Assembly: GCF_008831045.1 (NCBI RefSeq)
Contig: NZ_WAJS01000018.1
Coordinates: forward strand, 1-58,769
Direction of reading: 5' to 3'
Length of the DNA stretch: 58,769 nucleotides
From: Adlercreutzia muris
GTDB taxonomy: Bacteria; Actinomycetota; Coriobacteriia; Coriobacteriales; Eggerthellaceae
Within the stretch, counting starts at the first letter, position 1. Each line of letters opens with the position of its first letter. Below, piece after piece: positions 57,195-58,769 of this stretch. The notes under the pieces were generated by a model. The model was not told the origin of the DNA and made no database searches. It saw only the letters and a list, made by a program, of their open reading frames with translations. The position numbers and the translations under genes are program-made.

Positions 57195-57904
57195 ATGCGG
57201 GCGGAAAGCCGGGAGACCCTGCTCGATCACGGCATGAACGCCGTACTGCGCACGCCCTACAAGTTCCTCGTGACGGCGAGTCTCCACGGCCTGGCCCTCG
57301 GCGTGCTGCTCGGCAGCGCCGTGCTGCGGGCCGGGGACGCGGGAACGGCGCTCCTCAATGCCCTGAGCTTCACCGCGGCCGCCGTGCTGCTGCTCCTCAC
57401 GGCCCTTTTCGTGAAGATGGACTTCAACCACCTCATCTACCAGGTCGGCTTCAGCATCATGGCCACCGGAGCCCTTCTCATCGCGCTCGCCCCGCCGCCC
57501 CGGCCCCCGGGGAGTTCGTCCAGTTCGTGGGCTTCTGCTACGTGCACCTCATCATGTGGAGCCTGTGCTCCTACCTCACCAAGTCCTTCGCCCTGCCGGC
57601 TCCCTGGGTGATGGCCTGGCCCACCTGCTGCCTCATGGCGGGACAGCTCATCGGCGGCGCGGCGGCGGCCCTCGTCCAACAGCCGGATGCGCTGGCCTGG
57701 ACGACCACCCTGGCCCTGCTTGCTCGGGGCCGCAACCGCCGCTACATCAGCGAGAAGCTGGTCGTCTCCGAGGAGACCGTGAAGAGCCACGTCTCGAGCA
57801 TCTATGCCAAGCTGGGCGTCCATACCCAGCAAGAGCTCCTCGATGTGGTGGAGGTATCGGTCGCCGCCCTGCGCGACGGGGCCGGTCCCACCCCCTTCGC
57901 CTGA
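57195..57904 (+). pseudogene. Decayed LuxR-type membrane regulator
   Basis: Two overlapping frames together make a truncated multi-helix LuxR regulator. The first (57195 to about 57500) encodes hydrophobic helices ending ...ATGALLIALAPP. A frameshift in a G/C-rich stretch near 57485-57515 moves to the second frame, which continues GEFVQFVGFCYVHLIMWSL and ends in a LuxR helix-turn-helix (YISEKLVVSEETVKSHVSSIYAKLGVHTQQEL). The HTH lacks its first helix: membrane sequence (LAWTTTLA) runs straight into LLARGRNRR, indicating an internal deletion. Intact relatives are about twice as long. Confidence 0.75.
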
Positions 57905-58005
57905 GGGACGCAACGGCCGCGCGGGGCCATTGGGCCGCCGAAAGCCAGCGCTATGGGCCGGCTCTGAACCTGGGTAGGCGCCCCCTCCTCGCCTCTCCAC
58001 GCAAA

Positions 58006-58040
58006 AGGGGCCCGGTCGACCGTTCGTCGTCCGGGCCCCT
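58006..58040. terminator. Stem-loop after the LuxR remnant
   Basis: AGGGGCCCGG (58006-58015) pairs with CCGGGCCCCT (58031-58040), and an inner CGAC/GTCG stem lies in the loop. Four A precede it on the plus strand (T-run on the minus strand). Confidence 0.6.
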
Positions 58041-58195
58041 CTCGTTCGAACCGGCGGAGAAGATCGCGGCACCGCCGCATCCCGCCCAGCCAAACGCAAG
58101 ATGGCCGAACGGCCAGCGCCGCTCGCAGGAGCCGCCGCATTCCCGGAAATGCAATCTCTCCCCATCGGCCGCTTTCGGCTGACCATTTCTGGCAG

Positions 58196-58490
58196 AAAAT
58201 GCCGATCTGCACGGTCGGATCGTTGATTCGGGACGTGATTCCCTCCCAGAAAGCCCCGATCGCGCCCTTTTCCGACACAAAACGACGATGCGCCTGTGCG
58301 CATCGGCATTCTGGGACGCGATTCCCCGCAGAAAGAACCCAACCGTGCCTTTTTCTAGCAGAAAACGTCGATGCGCCCGTGCACACCGCACATTCGGGGC
58401 AGAAACGGCTGCCACCTCGGCGCGGTGGCCCGCTTTCCTAGCGGTAAGCGACGATCCGACCGTGCAGATCGGTATTTTCCGCCGCTTTCA
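58196..58490. repeat. Right array of 83-bp imperfect tandem repeats (4 units)
   Basis: Units begin at 58196, 58279, 58362 and 58445, exactly 83 bp apart, in the same orientation as the left array. Shared blocks are the A-rich start with GACGAT, a GCCCGTGCACACCG-like core (best in the third unit) and a CTTTTCCGAC-like end. The fourth unit is partial. Reading frames shift at each unit. Confidence 0.8.
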
Positions 58491-58600
58491 GCCCCGCCCC
58501 GAAAGCCCTCCGCGCACCACCGCAACGCCCAGCGCCTTGCCCGTCCGCCTCACTGCGCGCACGGCCGGGATGGCCGCCACGACGCTCACTCCCCCAACGC

Positions 58601-58636
58601 AAAAAAGGTGCGGCGTCCTGGGGACGGCCGCACCTT
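58601..58636 (-). terminator. Rho-independent terminator of a gene entering from the right
   Basis: AAGGTGCGGC (58605-58614) pairs with GCCGCACCTT (58627-58636), and six A on the plus strand give a U-run on the minus strand. The transcript it ends must come from beyond 58769. Confidence 0.8.
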
Positions 58637-58650
58637 AGAAGATGAGTTAA

Positions 58651-58761
58651 GGCTCAAAAAGTGTGCTCCCCACGATGAGTAACCGCGAGGTCGTGCTCGA
58701 TAAATCGACGCCGCAAGTTGCTCCGCGCCAACTTCTCACTGGCTCAAAAAGCGTGCTCCCG
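58651..58761. repeat. Direct repeat 90 bp apart at the window edge
   Basis: GGCTCAAAAAGTGTGCTCCC at 58651-58670 recurs with one change at 58741-58760. On the minus strand both encode GEH-T/A-F followed by a stop in the same frame, with about 30 codons between. This looks like a duplicated gene 3' end; the gene itself lies outside the window. Confidence 0.55.
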
Positions 58762-58769
58762 TAGCTGTT

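Larger units (their letters stand above)
57905..58769. other. Non-coding right flank
   Basis: About 865 bp without a convincing gene. It holds the stem-loop after the LuxR remnant, the 83-bp array, a minus-strand terminator, and a 90-bp duplication at the window edge. Open frames here are Arg-rich shadows of the repeats. Confidence 0.6.

Noticed and set aside
57155-57904. Intact 249-residue LuxR gene
   Set aside because: The first 110 codons of this frame are Arg-rich and out of frame with the membrane helices, which are read in another frame; the HTH is truncated.
58196-58490. Small protein-coding repeats on the minus strand
   Set aside because: The 83-bp period changes frame at each unit, so the similar peptides seen in different frames cannot be one protein.

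Overview
The window is about 59 kb of high-GC DNA, mostly an ordered housekeeping chromosome segment of a high-GC Gram-positive anaerobe. The gene content points to class Coriobacteriia, most likely family Eggerthellaceae (Eggerthella, Adlercreutzia and Gordonibacter relatives): membrane-anchored LuxR regulators, a large SARP/BTAD-type regulator, an arginine deiminase locus, cytochrome bd next to superoxide reductase, a split transketolase, and a surface protein with a LAQTG sorting signal. This placement is inferred from gene content and was not tested by any search.

Layout. 1-643: three tandem 83-bp repeat units and a perfect 15-bp stem-loop. 0.6-4.3 kb (minus): ffh and ftsY, the two SRP GTPases, separated by an AT-rich GIY-YIG protein gene. 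4.5-6.5 kb (plus): an 11-mer-repeat helical protein and an NSS-type sodium symporter. 6.6-13.7 kb (minus): split transketolase, ftsE-ftsX, an S41 peptidase-like protein lacking its serine, and RNase R. 13.8-17.45 kb: an AT-rich accessory island with a frameshifted seven-zinc-ribbon/PD-(D/E)XK/NUMOD-like gene and a convergent YhcG (DUF1016) nuclease. 17.5-24.5 kb (minus): prfB, secA and cydAB. 24.5-27.2 kb: SARP-like regulator, followed by a gene-poor stretch with a 33-bp tandem repeat. 28-34.7 kb (minus): one operon, rplU-rpmA-obg-proB-proA-nadD-yqeK-rsfS, behind a clear promoter. 35-39.3 kb: arcA plus a YfcC carrier, with a divergent membrane LuxR regulator. 39.3-44.2 kb (minus): polA, then glnA with an OmpR-type regulator. 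44.3-47.4 kb: L31 with a long tail, desulfoferrodoxin, a zinc-ribbon gene overlapping lgt, a Cys-rich small protein and a NifU-like protein. 47.4-53.9 kb: a 1570-residue cell-wall-anchored protein and a degenerate LCP protein. 53.9-57 kb: murA, tsf, rpsB. 57.2-58.8 kb: a decayed LuxR gene, four more 83-bp units and a 90-bp duplication running off the edge.

How the genes fit together: protein export (SRP, SecA, Lgt), cell envelope and division (FtsEX, MurA, LCP, surface protein), translation (S2, EF-Ts, L21, L27, L31, RF2, Obg, RsfS), energy and redox (arginine deiminase, cytochrome bd, superoxide reductase) and nitrogen assimilation (GlnA with its regulator).

The strongest unusual signals are: (1) a 111-bp palindromic element present twice, 23 kb apart, with about six compensatory base-pair changes; (2) the zinc-ribbon/nuclease gene frameshifted at an A9 run; (3) 83-bp repeat arrays at both window ends; (4) housekeeping proteins with altered key residues or architecture (FtsY, the S41 protein, RF2, the LCP protein, the receiver beside glnA, L31). 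No rRNA, tRNA or CRISPR array was found.
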